A DNA stretch of 64,000 nt, from positions 278,002-342,001 of the forward strand of contig NZ_WKJJ01000008.1 in assembly GCF_009674485.1 (NCBI RefSeq). The letters are read 5' to 3'. This stretch comes from Pseudoduganella rivuli (GTDB taxonomy: Bacteria > Pseudomonadota > Gammaproteobacteria > Burkholderiales > Burkholderiaceae_D). The notes below the pieces were generated by a model. That model saw nothing but the letters and a program-made list of their open reading frames with translations. It did not search any database and was not told the DNA's origin. Within the stretch, counting starts at the first letter, position 1, and each line of letters starts with the position of its first letter. The position numbers were made by a program, and so were the translations under genes. Positions 56,381 to 64,000 of the stretch are shown here, piece after piece.

Positions 56381-58213
56381 TTACTCCCCGGGGCTGTCCG
56401 GCGGCGCGCCCGCTTCGTGGATCTTGCGCATGCGGTATGCCAGCGTGGGCCGGCTCAGGCCCAGCAGGCGCGCCGCGGCCGACAGGTTGCCGCCGGCCTG
56501 TTCCACGGCGGCGGCGATCAGCGTCTGTTCCAGCTGGTCCAGCGACCACGCGCCGCCGGGGTTGAGCATGCCGGGCACCAGGTCCAGCAATTGCCGCCCC
56601 GGGCTGGCGCCGCCGGCCCCCTGCGCACCATCGCGCTGCTGCAGGCGCCCCGTCACGCTCAGCGAAAAATACGACTGCTCCGCCTCTTCGCCGCTGGTAA
56701 ATAGGTGCGGCAAGTCGATCGGACCATCCTCGTCGGCATAGATCGTGCCCCGCTCCACCAGGTTTTGCAGCTCCCGTATGTTGCCGGGAAACGCATAGTT
56801 CAGCAGCGCATCGACCGCGCGCGCCGTGAACCCGGTCAGGCGGCGCTGGTGCTTTTGCCCGTAATGGCGCAGGAAATAGCTCATCAACAGGGGAATGTCT
56901 TCGCGCCGGTCGCGCAGCGGCGGCAAATGGATGGGGAATACATTCAGCCGGAAAAACAAGTCTTCGCGGAAACGCCCCTGGCGGATTTCTTCCCGCAAAT
57001 TGACATTGGTGGCCGCCACCACGCGCACATTGACCCGCAACGTGCGCACGCCGCCCACGCGCTCGATTTCCCCTTCCTGCAAGGCGCGCAACAGCTTGCC
57101 CTGCGCTACCATGCTGAGGGTGCCGATTTCATCGAGGAACAAGGTGCCGCCGGCGGCGCGTTCGAAGCGGCCCGGGCGCGACTCGGAGGCGCCGGTAAAC
57201 GCGCCCCGTTCGACGCCGAACAATTCCGATTCAATCAGCGTTTCCGGAATCGCCGCGCAATTGACGGCCACGAAAGGCCGTTGGCTGCGGCGGCTGATCT
57301 GGTGCAGCATGGAGGCGAACATTTCCTTGCCGACGCCGGATTCCCCGGTAAACAACACGGTGGCCTCGGTCGGCGCCACCCGGCGCAGCATGTGGCACGC
57401 CGCGTTGAATGCCGAGGACACCCCGACCATTTGCCGCTCCTGGTCCGCGTCGTCGCCGGCGGCCGGGAACAGCACGGCCGTGTTTTTCGATGTGGCGCGC
57501 TGCCCGTACGCATTGGTGCTGACGAATTCTTCCGCGTTCAGGTAACTGAGGTCTTCCTCGACGTCATCCCACTCGTCGGCCGGCTTGCCCACCAGCCGGC
57601 AGTGGCGGTGGCCCATCGACTGGCATTCGACTTCCCGGTAAATGATCAGCCGCCCCACCAGCGCGCTGGTATAGCCGATCGCATAGCCGGTCTGCATCCA
57701 GCACGCCGGTTCCGTGCCGATGCCGAAGTGCGCGATATGGGCTTCGTCTTCGCTGGAGTGATGCCACAGGAATTCGCCGTGATACGTGCCGCGCTCGACG
57801 TCGAACTCGAAGTGCACCGGTTCGACCTTGACCGCCCCTTCCAGCGCGTGCATGCGCGGACCGGCCGCAAACAGCGCCGCCGGCTCCGCCCCCGGCCAGC
57901 GCTCGCGCAACAATTGCGCATCGCGCACGCCGGCGGAATAGCCGACCCGCGTCAGCAAACCACGCGTCTTTTCGATGCCCAGGCTCTCCATCAATTCATG
58001 GCGCAGGTTGCCCAGTGAACTGGTGTGCAGCAATTGCATGCGCTGGCCGTTGAGCCAGATGCGCCCGTCGCCGGGAGAAAACTGCAGGCTTTGCATCAAA
58101 TCGTCCAAGGTCGGCGGCGCGCCCGCGTTCATGTGCGCGCTGTCGCCGCGGTTCAGGATTTTGCCGCCGCCCCTGGCCATTTCCGCCAGCGATACCTGTT
58201 GCACGTTTGCCAT
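56381..58213 (-). CDS. XylR/DmpR/MopR-family sigma-54 activator (XylR_N-V4R-AAA-Fis)
   Basis: A 610-residue aromatic-sensing activator. Domains: XylR_N/V4R sensor at about 37-210, linker, AAA+ (GESGVGKE near 290; GAFTGA at 337-342, intact; GGTLFLDEIGTL) and Fis-type HTH (AARLLGLSRPTLAYRMRKIH). In the sensor, His122, Trp150, Cys171, Glu194, Cys197 and Cys205 fall at a constant +16 offset from the residues I recall as phenol contacts (H106, W134) and zinc ligands (C155, E178, C181, C189) of MopR. The ATG at 58213 follows GGGGGAGG. It is divergent from the aldehyde/alcohol dehydrogenase operon that it presumably activates when a phenolic compound is bound. Confidence 0.92.
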   Translation of the reverse strand: MANVQQVSLAEMARGGGKILNRGDSAHMNAGAPPTLDDLMQSLQFSPGDGRIWLNGQRMQLLHTSSLGNLRHELMESLGIEKTRGLLTRVGYSAGVRDAQLLRERWPGAEPAALFAAGPRMHALEGAVKVEPVHFEFDVERGTYHGEFLWHHSSEDEAHIAHFGIGTEPACWMQTGYAIGYTSALVGRLIIYREVECQSMGHRHCRLVGKPADEWDDVEEDLSYLNAEEFVSTNAYGQRATSKNTAVLFPAAGDDADQERQMVGVSSAFNAACHMLRRVAPTEATVLFTGESGVGKEMFASMLHQISRRSQRPFVAVNCAAIPETLIESELFGVERGAFTGASESRPGRFERAAGGTLFLDEIGTLSMVAQGKLLRALQEGEIERVGGVRTLRVNVRVVAATNVNLREEIRQGRFREDLFFRLNVFPIHLPPLRDRREDIPLLMSYFLRHYGQKHQRRLTGFTARAVDALLNYAFPGNIRELQNLVERGTIYADEDGPIDLPHLFTSGEEAEQSYFSLSVTGRLQQRDGAQGAGGASPGRQLLDLVPGMLNPGGAWSLDQLEQTLIAAAVEQAGGNLSAAARLLGLSRPTLAYRMRKIHEAGAPPDSPGE

Positions 58214-58225
58214 ACGCCTCCCCCT

Positions 58226-58274
58226 TTTCATCAAATAGTACAACGGCGCGTGCGGCTTTGATCATTTGATGAAA
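58226..58274. promoter_or_regulatory. Upstream activating sites for the XylR-type regulator
   Basis: An 11-bp perfect inverted repeat, TTTCATCAAAT (58226-58236) and ATTTGATGAAA (58264-58274). The right arm extends to TTGATCATTTGATGAA (58258-58273), which matches the recalled XylR binding consensus TTGATCAATTGATCAA at 14 of 16 positions. The left arm is a weaker match in the opposite orientation, next to the regulator's ribosome binding site, so autoregulation is possible. Confidence 0.7.
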
Positions 58275-58396
58275 TTTTTCCGCCATCCACCTCGCTGCTG
58301 CACTGCAGCACTTCCGCGCCGCCCAGGAAAATTAATTATTAAATATAAGCATTTAGCCTGATATCGCAGTGCGGCACAAGCACCCTTGCCGGGCTC

Positions 58397-58412
58397 TGGC
58401 ATGGAACTCGCT
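58397..58412 (+). promoter_or_regulatory. Sigma-54 promoter (-24/-12) of the dehydrogenase operon
   Basis: TGGCATG-GAAC-TCGCT: the -24 GG and -12 GC are separated by exactly 10 bp, against consensus TGGCACG-N4-TTGCW. It lies about 130 bp downstream of the activator site centre and 45 bp upstream of the aldehyde dehydrogenase ATG, the usual geometry, with an AT-rich stretch between that could be bent by IHF. Confidence 0.7.
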
Positions 58413-58456
58413 ATTCCTTTCCCAAAAACCACATAACTCAACCGATGGAGACAACA

Positions 58457-59932
58457 ATGGACGCATCCGGCACGATCGCGTTTTTGCACGACAGCACCTG
58501 GCACGGCAAGGTCTTTGACGGCGACTGGATCGCCGCCCACGGCGGCAGCCAGCCCATCATCGAACCCGCCACCGGCGACACGCTGGGCGCCACCGGCCTG
58601 GCCGACGCCCACGACGTGGCGCGCGCCGCGCTGGCCGCGCGCGCCGCCCAGCGCGGCTGGGCCGCCATGGATTACAAGCAGCGCGCGCAAATCTTCCGCA
58701 AGGCGGCCGCCTTGCTGGAACAGCACGGCGACGAACTGGCCGCGTGGATCGCCCGCGAAACCGGCGGCATCCTGCCAAAGGCGCAGCTGGAAGTGCGCGA
58801 AGCCACCGCCCACCTGCACGAAGCGGCCGCCATGCTGACGCAGCCGCAGGGCCAGTTGCTGGCCGCGCCGCACGGCCAGTTCAGCATGGCGCGGCGCGTG
58901 CCGCACGGCGTGGTCGGCGTGATTTCTCCCTTTAACTTCCCGCTGATCCTGTCGATCCGTTCGATCGCGCCGGCGCTGGCCATGGGCAATGCCGTGGTCC
59001 ACAAGCCGGACCTGCAAACGCCGGTCACGGGCGGCGTCATCATCGCCCGCATTTTCGAAGCGGCCGGCTTGCCGAAAGGCGTGCTGCACGTGCTGCCGGG
59101 CGGCGCCGACGCCGGAGAAGCGCTGTGCAGCCATCCTGCCATCGCCATGGTGTCGTTCACCGGTTCCACCGCGGTCGGCCGGCGCGTGGCGGAACTGGCG
59201 GGGCGCACGCTGAAAAAAGTATCGCTGGAACTGGGCGGCAAGAATTCACTGGTGATCCTCGACGACGCCGACCCGGACATCGCGGCCGCCAACGTGGCCT
59301 GGGGCGCCTACCTGCACCAGGGCCAGATCTGCATGGCGTCCGGCCGCATCCTGCTGCAGCGGGGCATCGCCGCCGCCGTCACGGAACGCTTGCTGGCCAA
59401 GGCCAGCACGCTGCCCGTCGGCGATCCGATGAGCGGCACGGTGGCGCTGGGCCCCCTGATCAATGGCCGCCAGGTCGAGCGCCTGCACGGCATCGTGCAG
59501 GATTCGATCGCCGCCGGCGCGCGCCTGCTGGCCGGCGGCCGCCACGACGGCCGCTTTTACCAGCCCACCGTGCTCGATGGCGTCACCCCCGGCATGCGCT
59601 GCTTCGAAGAGGAACTGTTCGGCCCTGTCGCCTCCATCACGGTGTTCGACAGCGACGCCGACGCCATTGCGCTGGCATCAGACACCGAAGGCTGCCTGGC
59701 GCTGGGCGTGATTTCACCGTCGCTGGCGCGCGCCATGCACATCGTCAACCACGTGCCTTGCGGCCACGCGCACGTCAATGACCAGACCGTGCTGGCCGAA
59801 GTGCACGCGCCGTTCGGCGGCAGCGGCACGTCCGGCAATGGCGGCCGCCACGGCGGCCCGGCCGACTGGGACGAATTCTCGCAATGGCAATGGCTGACCA
59901 TCAAGAGCGAAGCGCCGCGCTACCCGTTCTGA
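58457..59932 (+). CDS. XylC-like aromatic aldehyde dehydrogenase
   Basis: NAD(P)-dependent aldehyde dehydrogenase, 491 aa. The catalytic Cys292 is in HQGQICMASGR, the general base Glu258 in SLELGGKNS, and the cofactor loop reads VSFTGSTAVGRRVAELAGR. SPFNFPL, GNAVVHKPDLQTPVTGG and the C-terminal YPF strongly resemble TOL-plasmid benzaldehyde dehydrogenase (XylC), so an aryl aldehyde such as coniferyl aldehyde or a benzaldehyde is the likely substrate. The ATG at 58457 has GGAG 6 bp upstream, better than the ATG at 58445. First gene of the sigma-54 operon. Confidence 0.9.
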   Translation: MDASGTIAFLHDSTWHGKVFDGDWIAAHGGSQPIIEPATGDTLGATGLADAHDVARAALAARAAQRGWAAMDYKQRAQIFRKAAALLEQHGDELAAWIARETGGILPKAQLEVREATAHLHEAAAMLTQPQGQLLAAPHGQFSMARRVPHGVVGVISPFNFPLILSIRSIAPALAMGNAVVHKPDLQTPVTGGVIIARIFEAAGLPKGVLHVLPGGADAGEALCSHPAIAMVSFTGSTAVGRRVAELAGRTLKKVSLELGGKNSLVILDDADPDIAAANVAWGAYLHQGQICMASGRILLQRGIAAAVTERLLAKASTLPVGDPMSGTVALGPLINGRQVERLHGIVQDSIAAGARLLAGGRHDGRFYQPTVLDGVTPGMRCFEEELFGPVASITVFDSDADAIALASDTEGCLALGVISPSLARAMHIVNHVPCGHAHVNDQTVLAEVHAPFGGSGTSGNGGRHGGPADWDEFSQWQWLTIKSEAPRYPF

Positions 59933-59967
59933 CTGTTTTCCACCCTGACAACCCCAACGGAGACACC

Positions 59968-60735
59968 ATGGATTTACTCAACAAGACCATCGTCATCACC
60001 GGCGCCTGTTCCGGCATCGGCGCGGAAAGCGCGCGCCTGGCGCGCGCCCGCGGCGCCACCGTGATCGGCATCGACCGCAATCCGCCCGGCCTGACGCTGG
60101 ATGGCTTCATCCAGGCCGACCTGGGCGACACCGACGCCATCGACGCGGCCGTGGTGCAATTGCCGGCGCAGGTCGACGCGCTGTGCAACGTGGCCGGCGT
60201 GCCCGGCACCGCGCCGATGGAACTGGTGGCGCGCGTCAATTACCTCGGCTTGCGCCACCTGACCGAACGCGTGCTCGAACGCATGCCGGCCGGCGGGTCC
60301 ATCGTCAACATCGCGTCCATCCTGGGCGCCGAATGGCCGCAGCGGCTCGCGCAGCACAAGGAACTGGCCGCCACGCAAGGCTTCGACGCCGGCGCCGCGT
60401 GGCTGCGCGACCATCCGGTGCACCAGGACACCTGCTACCAGTATTTCAAGGAAGCGCTGCTGGTCTGGTCGTTCGCGCAATCGCAGCGCTGGTTCCTGGA
60501 AAAGTCGGTGCGCATGAATTGCGTGGCGCCGGGCCCGGTCTTCACCCCGATCCTGGGCGACTTCGTCTCCATGCTGGGCGAAGACCGCGTGCAGCGCGAT
60601 TCGGCGCGCATGAAGCGCCCCGCGTTTGCCGACGAAGTGGCGCCGGCCGTGCTGTTCCTGTGCTCGGACGCCGCGCGCTGGATCAGCGGCGTCAACCTGC
60701 CGGTCGACGGCGGGCTGGCCTCGACCTACGTCTGA
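59968..60735 (+). CDS. calA: Coniferyl-alcohol dehydrogenase-like SDR
   Basis: Short-chain dehydrogenase/reductase, 255 aa. The NAD-binding TGACSGIG is at residues 11-18, catalytic Ser117 in IVNIAS and the Tyr157-Lys161 pair in CYQYFKEAL. As I recall it, the protein follows Pseudomonas coniferyl-alcohol dehydrogenase CalA almost block for block (LCNVAGVPGTA, VNYLGLRHLTE, SILGAEWPQRL, RMNCVAPGPVFTPIL, PVDGGLASTYV), including the identical C-terminus. It should oxidise coniferyl or a related cinnamyl alcohol to the aldehyde used by the gene before it. GGAG precedes the ATG. Confidence 0.85.
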   Translation: MDLLNKTIVITGACSGIGAESARLARARGATVIGIDRNPPGLTLDGFIQADLGDTDAIDAAVVQLPAQVDALCNVAGVPGTAPMELVARVNYLGLRHLTERVLERMPAGGSIVNIASILGAEWPQRLAQHKELAATQGFDAGAAWLRDHPVHQDTCYQYFKEALLVWSFAQSQRWFLEKSVRMNCVAPGPVFTPILGDFVSMLGEDRVQRDSARMKRPAFADEVAPAVLFLCSDAARWISGVNLPVDGGLASTYV

Positions 60736-60803
60736 ATCCGCAGCAACCGCAATACCCGCAGCATCCGCAGTCCACACATCTAAAACAACCCCTGGGGGAG
60801 ACA

Positions 60804-62513
60804 ATGAAACTGCAACGCACATGGCCGCCGCTGCGGCCCACCATCCTTGCGCTCGCGCTGGCCGCCTTTGGCGCATCGGCGCACGCGTACGAATTCGACA
60901 CCGGTTCCGACGTCAAGGTCACGTGGAACAATACCTTCAAGTACAGCATGGCATACCGCCTCAAGGATGCCGACCCGCGCCTGCTGGCGGGCGGCTATCA
61001 AGGTTATGGCCCGGCCGACTTTACCGGTTTCAACCTGGACGACGGCAACCAGAATTTCCGCAACAAGGGCGTGGTGTCGAGCCGCGTCGACTGGCTGACC
61101 GAATTCGACGCCGGCACCCGCAACGCCGGCTTGCGCGTCAGCGCGGCGGCCTGGTATGACAGCGCCTATACCGGCAGCAACGACAATGCGTCGGCCGCCA
61201 GCAACGCCGGCGTGCTGGACGGCTATGCCGGCAACGCCTTCACCAAGGGCACGCGCATCCTGCACGGCCGCAATGCCGAATTGCTGGACGCCTTCGTGTT
61301 CGGCAAAGGCAGCCTGGGCGACATGCCCGGCACGCTGCGCGTGGGCCGCCACACGCTGCAGTATGGCGAAAGCCTGTTCTTCGGCGCCAACGGCATCGCC
61401 AATGCGCAGGGCCCGGTGGACCTGGTCAAGCTGCTGTCGGTGCCGGGCGCGCAATTCAAGGAAATCCTGCGCCCCGTGAACCAGGTGTCCGGCCAGCTGC
61501 AACTGGCGCCCAACCTGTCGCTGGGCGGTTATTACCAGTTCGAATGGCGCCCTACCCGCATTCCCGGCGTGGGCAGCTATCTGAGCGCATACGACGCGGC
61601 CGGCGCCGGCGCCACCGCCTTCCTGGTCGCCCCCACCAATTCCGGCGCGCCGGCGTTCTACACGCAGCCGGACATGAAAGCGAAAAATTCCGGCCAGGGC
61701 GGCTTGCAGCTGAAATTCACGCCGGCCGGCTCCGACGTCGAATACGGCCTGTACGCGGCGCGCTACCACGACAAGACGCCGTATTTCTACCTGGGTTTCG
61801 CGCCGGCCTTCCCGCCCGGTGCGCCGGCCACCGTGCAAGCGGTCTACGCGGAAGGTATCCGCACCTTCGGCGCCAGCGCCAGCACGGTGCTGGGCGGCTT
61901 CAACGTGGCGGCCGAAGTGTCGGTACGGCGCAATAGTCCGCTGGTCAGCGATCCCACGCCGAACTTCCTGTCGCGCCAGGGCATGGGCGTGCCCGCCAAT
62001 AATAGCGGCAATCCGGCCTATGCCGTCGGCAACACGGCGCACGCCAACCTGTCGGCGATTTACGTGCTGCCAACCAACAGCCTGTTCCAGGGCGGCGCGC
62101 TGCTGGGCGAGCTGGCATGGAACCGCACCACCAGCGTCGCCTTCAAAGGCTCGCTCGACCCCAACACCACGCGCGACGCGACATCGATGCGCATGATCTT
62201 TGAACCGGCGTATTACCAGGTCATGGACGGCCTCGACCTGACGGTGCCGATCGGCCTGGGCTACAACATCGACGGACGCTCGTCCGCCATCTTCAACTTC
62301 AACGGCGGCAGCGCGCATGGCGGCGATTTCAATATCGGCATCAATGGCAGCTACCAGCAGGACTGGAAGTTCGGCATCAGCTACGTGCGCTTCCTGGGCA
62401 AGACCGGCGTCTTCCTGAAAAACAACCCCGCCACCGATACGCCCATCCTGAGCTATGCGCAGCCGCTCAAGGACCGCAACTACATCTCGTTCAATATCAA
62501 ACGCGCGTTCTGA
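60804..62513 (+). CDS. DUF1302 outer-membrane barrel-like protein
   Basis: A 569-residue exported protein with signal peptide (LRPTILALALAAFGASAHAY) and the DUF1302 opening FDTGSDVKVTWNNTFKYSMA, DDGNQNFRNKGVVSSRVDWL. The rest alternates short beta strands (GTLRVGRHTLQYGESLFFGA; LSLGGYYQFEWRPTRIPGVG) and ends in an aromatic, FNIKRAF, typical of outer-membrane barrels. Function is not established; it is regularly paired with DUF1329. GGGGGAG precedes the ATG at 60804; the longer reading from 60183 overlaps the SDR gene in another frame. Confidence 0.9.
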   Translation: MKLQRTWPPLRPTILALALAAFGASAHAYEFDTGSDVKVTWNNTFKYSMAYRLKDADPRLLAGGYQGYGPADFTGFNLDDGNQNFRNKGVVSSRVDWLTEFDAGTRNAGLRVSAAAWYDSAYTGSNDNASAASNAGVLDGYAGNAFTKGTRILHGRNAELLDAFVFGKGSLGDMPGTLRVGRHTLQYGESLFFGANGIANAQGPVDLVKLLSVPGAQFKEILRPVNQVSGQLQLAPNLSLGGYYQFEWRPTRIPGVGSYLSAYDAAGAGATAFLVAPTNSGAPAFYTQPDMKAKNSGQGGLQLKFTPAGSDVEYGLYAARYHDKTPYFYLGFAPAFPPGAPATVQAVYAEGIRTFGASASTVLGGFNVAAEVSVRRNSPLVSDPTPNFLSRQGMGVPANNSGNPAYAVGNTAHANLSAIYVLPTNSLFQGGALLGELAWNRTTSVAFKGSLDPNTTRDATSMRMIFEPAYYQVMDGLDLTVPIGLGYNIDGRSSAIFNFNGGSAHGGDFNIGINGSYQQDWKFGISYVRFLGKTGVFLKNNPATDTPILSYAQPLKDRNYISFNIKRAF

Positions 62514-62524
62514 AGGAACCCATC

Positions 62525-63889
62525 ATGAAAGCATACGCAACCACCCTGTCCACCGCGATCGCCCTGGCTTGCGCCACGCTGGCGCCGCACGCCATGGCCG
62601 CCGTCAGCCCCGAGGAAGCGGCCGCGCTGAAATCCACGCTGACGCCGCTGGGCGCGGAAAAAGCCGGCAACAAGGAGGGCACCATCCCCGCGTGGGAAGG
62701 CGTCTACAGCAAGGTCCCCGCCGGTTACAAGGAAGGCGACGCCCGCCCCGACCCGTTTGCCGCGGAAAAGCCGCTGTTTGCCATCACCGGCAAGAACGTC
62801 GACCAGTACGCGGCGAAACTGTCGGCCGGCACCGTGGCCATGCTGAAGAAGTATCCCAACTACCGGCTGGACATTTACCCGACCCACCGCACCGGCGGCG
62901 CGCCGAACTGGGTGTATGACAACACGTTCAAGAACGCCACCCGCGCCAAGACCGTCGACGGCGGCTATGGCGTCGACGGCGCGTTTGGCGGCACGCCGTT
63001 CCCGATCCCGAAAACCGGCTATGAAGCGGTGTGGAACCACCGCCTGGCATGGACCGGCGAAACCGCGATCTATGCCACCCGCACGTGGATCGTCACGCCG
63101 GACGGCAAGCGTTCGCTGGCCAACGAGGCGGAACAAACCATCATGCGCCCGTATTATTTCAAGGACGGCAGCCTGGAAAAAATGGACGGCCCTTACCAGT
63201 ACGGCCGCCTGATCACGCGCGCTCCGGCATCGAAAGCGGGCGAAGGCATCCTGGCGCACGACGGCCTGAATGAAAAATCGCCGCGCGCGCTGTGGCAATA
63301 CCTGGTGGGCCAGCGCCGCGTGCGGCGCGCGCCGTCGGTGGCGTACGACACGCCGGACTCGGTGACGTCCGGGATCGGCTTCTTCGACGAAGCGTTCATG
63401 ATGTTCGGCCCGATCGACCACCACGAATTGAAGCTGGTGGGCAAGAAGGAAATGTACATCCCGTACAACAACAACCGCGCGGCCGGCGCCAAGATCGCCG
63501 ACCTGGTCGGCCCGCAATTCCTCAACCCCGACCTGGTGCGCTGGGAATTGCACCGCGTGTGGGAAGTCGAAGCCACGGTGGCGCCGGGCAAGCGCCACGT
63601 GGTCGCCAAGCGCCGCTATTACCTGGACGAAGACACGTGGCAAGCCATCCTGGCCGACGGCTATGACGCGCAGGGCCAGATCTGGCGCAGCAATTACACG
63701 CTGACGTTGCTGGCGCCGGACTTCCCCGCCGTGATCGGCAGCGTGATGTGGGGCACCTATAACGTGCAAACCGGCGCTTACCTGCTGAACGCGGCGTCGA
63801 ATGAATTGCCGACCCAGTACAAGGCCATCCCGCGCCTGCCGGTCAGCTATTTCGGCCCGGAAGAACTGGCCAACCAGGGTTCGCGCTGA
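62525..63889 (+). CDS. DUF1329 periplasmic/outer-membrane-associated protein
   Basis: A 454-residue exported protein with signal peptide (TLSTAIALACATLAPHAMAA) and the DUF1329 signature VSPEEAAALKSTLTPLGAEK, AGNKEGTIPAWEGV and GGYGVDGAFGGTPFPIPKTG. DUF1329 has a LolA/LppX-like lipid-carrier fold in family models, so handling of hydrophobic molecules between membranes is a reasonable but unproved role. It starts 12 bp after the DUF1302 stop and is co-transcribed with it. Confidence 0.9.
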   Translation: MKAYATTLSTAIALACATLAPHAMAAVSPEEAAALKSTLTPLGAEKAGNKEGTIPAWEGVYSKVPAGYKEGDARPDPFAAEKPLFAITGKNVDQYAAKLSAGTVAMLKKYPNYRLDIYPTHRTGGAPNWVYDNTFKNATRAKTVDGGYGVDGAFGGTPFPIPKTGYEAVWNHRLAWTGETAIYATRTWIVTPDGKRSLANEAEQTIMRPYYFKDGSLEKMDGPYQYGRLITRAPASKAGEGILAHDGLNEKSPRALWQYLVGQRRVRRAPSVAYDTPDSVTSGIGFFDEAFMMFGPIDHHELKLVGKKEMYIPYNNNRAAGAKIADLVGPQFLNPDLVRWELHRVWEVEATVAPGKRHVVAKRRYYLDEDTWQAILADGYDAQGQIWRSNYTLTLLAPDFPAVIGSVMWGTYNVQTGAYLLNAASNELPTQYKAIPRLPVSYFGPEELANQGSR

Positions 63890-63911
63890 CGCGCCGGCCA
63901 CAGGAGTCGAC

Positions 63912-64000
63912 ATGAAGATCCTTGCAATCCTGCTGGCCGCCGGCGCGCTGCTGCCGCCCGCGCTGGCCGCTGCGGCGGCCCCCGCCGCGGCGCCGGCGTT
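63912..64000 (+). CDS. Start of a further secreted protein (cut by window end)
   Basis: Only about 29 codons are visible: MKILAILLAAGALLPPALAA then an Ala/Pro stretch, a signal peptide. AGGAG lies 6 bp before the ATG, and the gap to DUF1329 is 22 bp, so it belongs to the same operon. In many DUF1302-DUF1329 operons the next gene encodes a BNR/YCF48-type beta-propeller followed by an MMPL/RND transporter; that is expectation from context, not seen here. Confidence 0.7.
   Translation, partial: MKILAILLAAGALLPPALAAAAAPAAAPA

Noticed and set aside
60183..60803. In-frame extension of the DUF1302 gene into the SDR gene
   Set aside because: Translation is Arg-rich and featureless, and the signal peptide plus GGGGGAG fix the start at 60804.

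Overview
The window looks like a chromosomal piece of a high-GC betaproteobacterium, most likely Oxalobacteraceae (Janthinobacterium / Duganella / Massilia type). That rests on gene order (kefB-like | kdsD-kdsC-lptC-lptA-lptB-rpoN-hpf; ptsN-hprK-rapZ; ubiE-tim44-ubiJ-ubiB; aspS-nudB) and protein flavour, not on a marker gene. It is densely coding, with no rRNA, tRNA, CRISPR array, insertion sequence or prophage that I can recognise.

Layout. 1-4000: fatty-acid beta-oxidation set (TetR regulator, acyl-CoA dehydrogenase, FadB-type protein running off the left edge). 4200-7150: secreted Cache protein, then ybhP-clsB-hslR. 7250-9270: MerR/TipAS regulator with its operator, a cupin and a small secreted protein. 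9295-20073: an acidic amino-acid uptake and sensing block made of porin, gltI-gltJ-gltK-gltL, an AauS/AauR-like two-component system, a chemoreceptor and a second GltI-like binding protein without permeases. 20216-28205: nudB, aspS, DUF502, FmdB-type zinc ribbon, methyltransferase and the ubiquinone genes ubiB, ubiJ, ubiE with a Tim44-like gene. 28265-31132: hybrid histidine kinase plus CheY-like regulator. 31240-36088: DUF971, HIT and a giant FAD/Fe-S oxidoreductase in an overlapping operon. 36316-39504: VTT membrane protein, ilvA, queF. 39505-40935: an AT-rich islet with inverted repeats and an orphan HTH/coiled-coil gene. 40936-43326: ptsN-hprK-rapZ. 43363-50085: 3-hydroxyisobutyryl-CoA hydrolase-like gene, hpf, rpoN, lptB, lptA, lptC, kdsC, kdsD. 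50170-56271: KefB-type antiporter, REP-like element, diguanylate cyclase, MOSC protein, NYN/LOTUS protein.

56381-64000 is the most interesting region. A sigma-54 activator of the XylR/DmpR/MopR family is divergent from an operon encoding a XylC-like aromatic aldehyde dehydrogenase, a CalA-like coniferyl-alcohol dehydrogenase, a DUF1302 protein, a DUF1329 protein and the start of a further secreted protein. The activator keeps the residues I recall as the phenol pocket and zinc site of MopR at one constant offset (+16). The intergenic region has a near-consensus XylR-type upstream activating site and a -24/-12 element with exact GG-N10-GC spacing. I read this as a phenylpropanoid-responsive oxidation operon linked to an envelope system of unknown function.

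Start codons were chosen from ribosome binding sites, gene overlaps and signal peptides; functions come from reading the proteins and recalled family knowledge, with no database search.
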